From the NCBI RefSeq assembly GCF_000246855.1, contig NC_016609.1:4848744-4912743 (forward strand): a stretch of 64,000 bases of DNA, in the 5' to 3' direction. The notes below the pieces were generated by a model. That model was not told the DNA's origin. It saw only the letters and a list, made by a program, of their open reading frames with translations, and searched no databases. The position numbers and the translations under genes are program-made. Origin of the DNA: Niastella koreensis GR20-10. GTDB taxonomy: Bacteria > Bacteroidota > Bacteroidia > Chitinophagales > Chitinophagaceae. Each line of letters starts with the position of its first letter. Positions within the stretch are counted from its first letter, which is position 1. Of this stretch, positions 63,722 to 64,000 are shown piece after piece.

Positions 63722-64000
63722 ATGAAAGAATTCATGTTAATCTTCCGTCAACCCAGTTACGACTTCAGCCAAGTATCACCTACTGAAATGCAGGCACTCG
63801 CTAAAAAGTGGCAGGACTGGGTAGGCGGTATTGCCGCACAGGGCAAATTAGGCACTACCGGTATGCGTTTGGAGACGGATGGTAAAGTATTGAGAAAAGG
63901 CGGCGTGATCACCGATGGCCCATTTGTTGAGATCAGGGAACGCCTGGGAAGCTTTTGCATCGTAAAGGCAGAAAGCCTGGATGAAGCAGTTACCCTGGCG
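63722..64000 (+). CDS. YCII/DGPF-domain protein, N-terminal part (cut by window edge)
   Basis: Begins MKEFMLIFRQPSYDFSQVSP and contains the family signature G-V-I-T-D-G-P-F-V-E followed by GSFCIVKAESLDEAV. Members are about 110-130 aa, so roughly a quarter is missing. Function is unknown; they are usually found next to ECF sigma factors in Bacteroidota. Confidence 0.9.
   Translation, partial: MKEFMLIFRQPSYDFSQVSPTEMQALAKKWQDWVGGIAAQGKLGTTGMRLETDGKVLRKGGVITDGPFVEIRERLGSFCIVKAESLDEAVTLA

Noticed and set aside
1-64000. CRISPR arrays, rRNA genes, intact insertion sequences
   Set aside because: No regularly spaced short repeats, no rRNA sequence and no transposase gene with terminal inverted repeats were found.

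Overview
The window looks like the chromosome of a Bacteroidota member, most likely a Chitinophagaceae (Chitinophaga/Niastella-type). It has a SusC/SusD pair, a type IX secretion sorting domain on a metalloprotease, TAnnTTTG-type -7 boxes, several AraC-type regulators and a GH115 glucuronidase. This is inferred from gene content; no 16S rRNA gene is present.

Bases 1 to about 40,200 are an accessory region: AT-rich by eye, and full of gene remnants. Its organising feature is a family of nine same-strand repeats (R1-R9; near 443, 9084, 12243, 14154, 16689, 25404, 32196, 34191 and 36563). Eight have a terminator-like hairpin whose stem sequence usually differs, and all nine then carry a conserved tail beginning TCGGGTnGnCTGGACAAATT. 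Eight tails, read in one frame (R8 needs a 1-nt correction), encode versions of the same C-terminal peptide of a serine recombinase (G-Q-I-S-N-x-F-L...). Three are attached to longer recombinase pieces (3-568, 25165-25457, 36305-36424). The repeats cut the region into blocks that each carry unrelated cargo: (A) arylsulfatase, broken AraC/SDR/VOC genes, a thioredoxin-histidine kinase-response regulator operon and an SDR; (B) serine hydrolase, TonB-domain protein, HEPN remnant; (C) a VWA-like secreted protein; (D) a KAP NTPase; (E) a defence-type cluster (DUF4238, PLD-like protein, Septu-like ATPase + HNH pair, PD-(D/E)XK protein, uracil-DNA-glycosylase-like protein); (F) SSB, TnsA-like nuclease, Zn-ribbon protein, AraC and a beta-propeller-like protein; (G) a TIG-domain lipoprotein; (H) an SDR-like protein and a sigma factor. 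This resembles an integron-like cassette array built around a serine recombinase. That reading is my inference.

Inside block A, the thioredoxin/kinase/regulator operon and the SDR at 8186 share an upstream element with identical spacing, GTTAAC-N5-TTAGTAC-N13-GTTAAC-N21-TAnnTTTG. It is a strong candidate for the binding site of the response regulator encoded between them.

The accessory region ends at a tyrosine recombinase gene (38722-39972) next to tRNA-Ser(UGA) (40223-40307), a classic integration site. From 40.4 kb to the end the sequence is ordinary chromosome: a small ATPase, an S33 peptidase, AraC plus a deleted SDR, GH115, acyltransferase, aldo/keto reductase, nitrilase, AraC, a DoxX-like membrane protein, GNAT, SusD/SusC with a DeoR regulator, a secreted M12B-type metalloprotease, an AhpD-like protein and a YCII/DGPF protein cut by the window edge.

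Three single-base frameshifts occur in the first 5.4 kb, two of them in 7-nt homopolymers, so either sequence error or real gene decay must be considered there.
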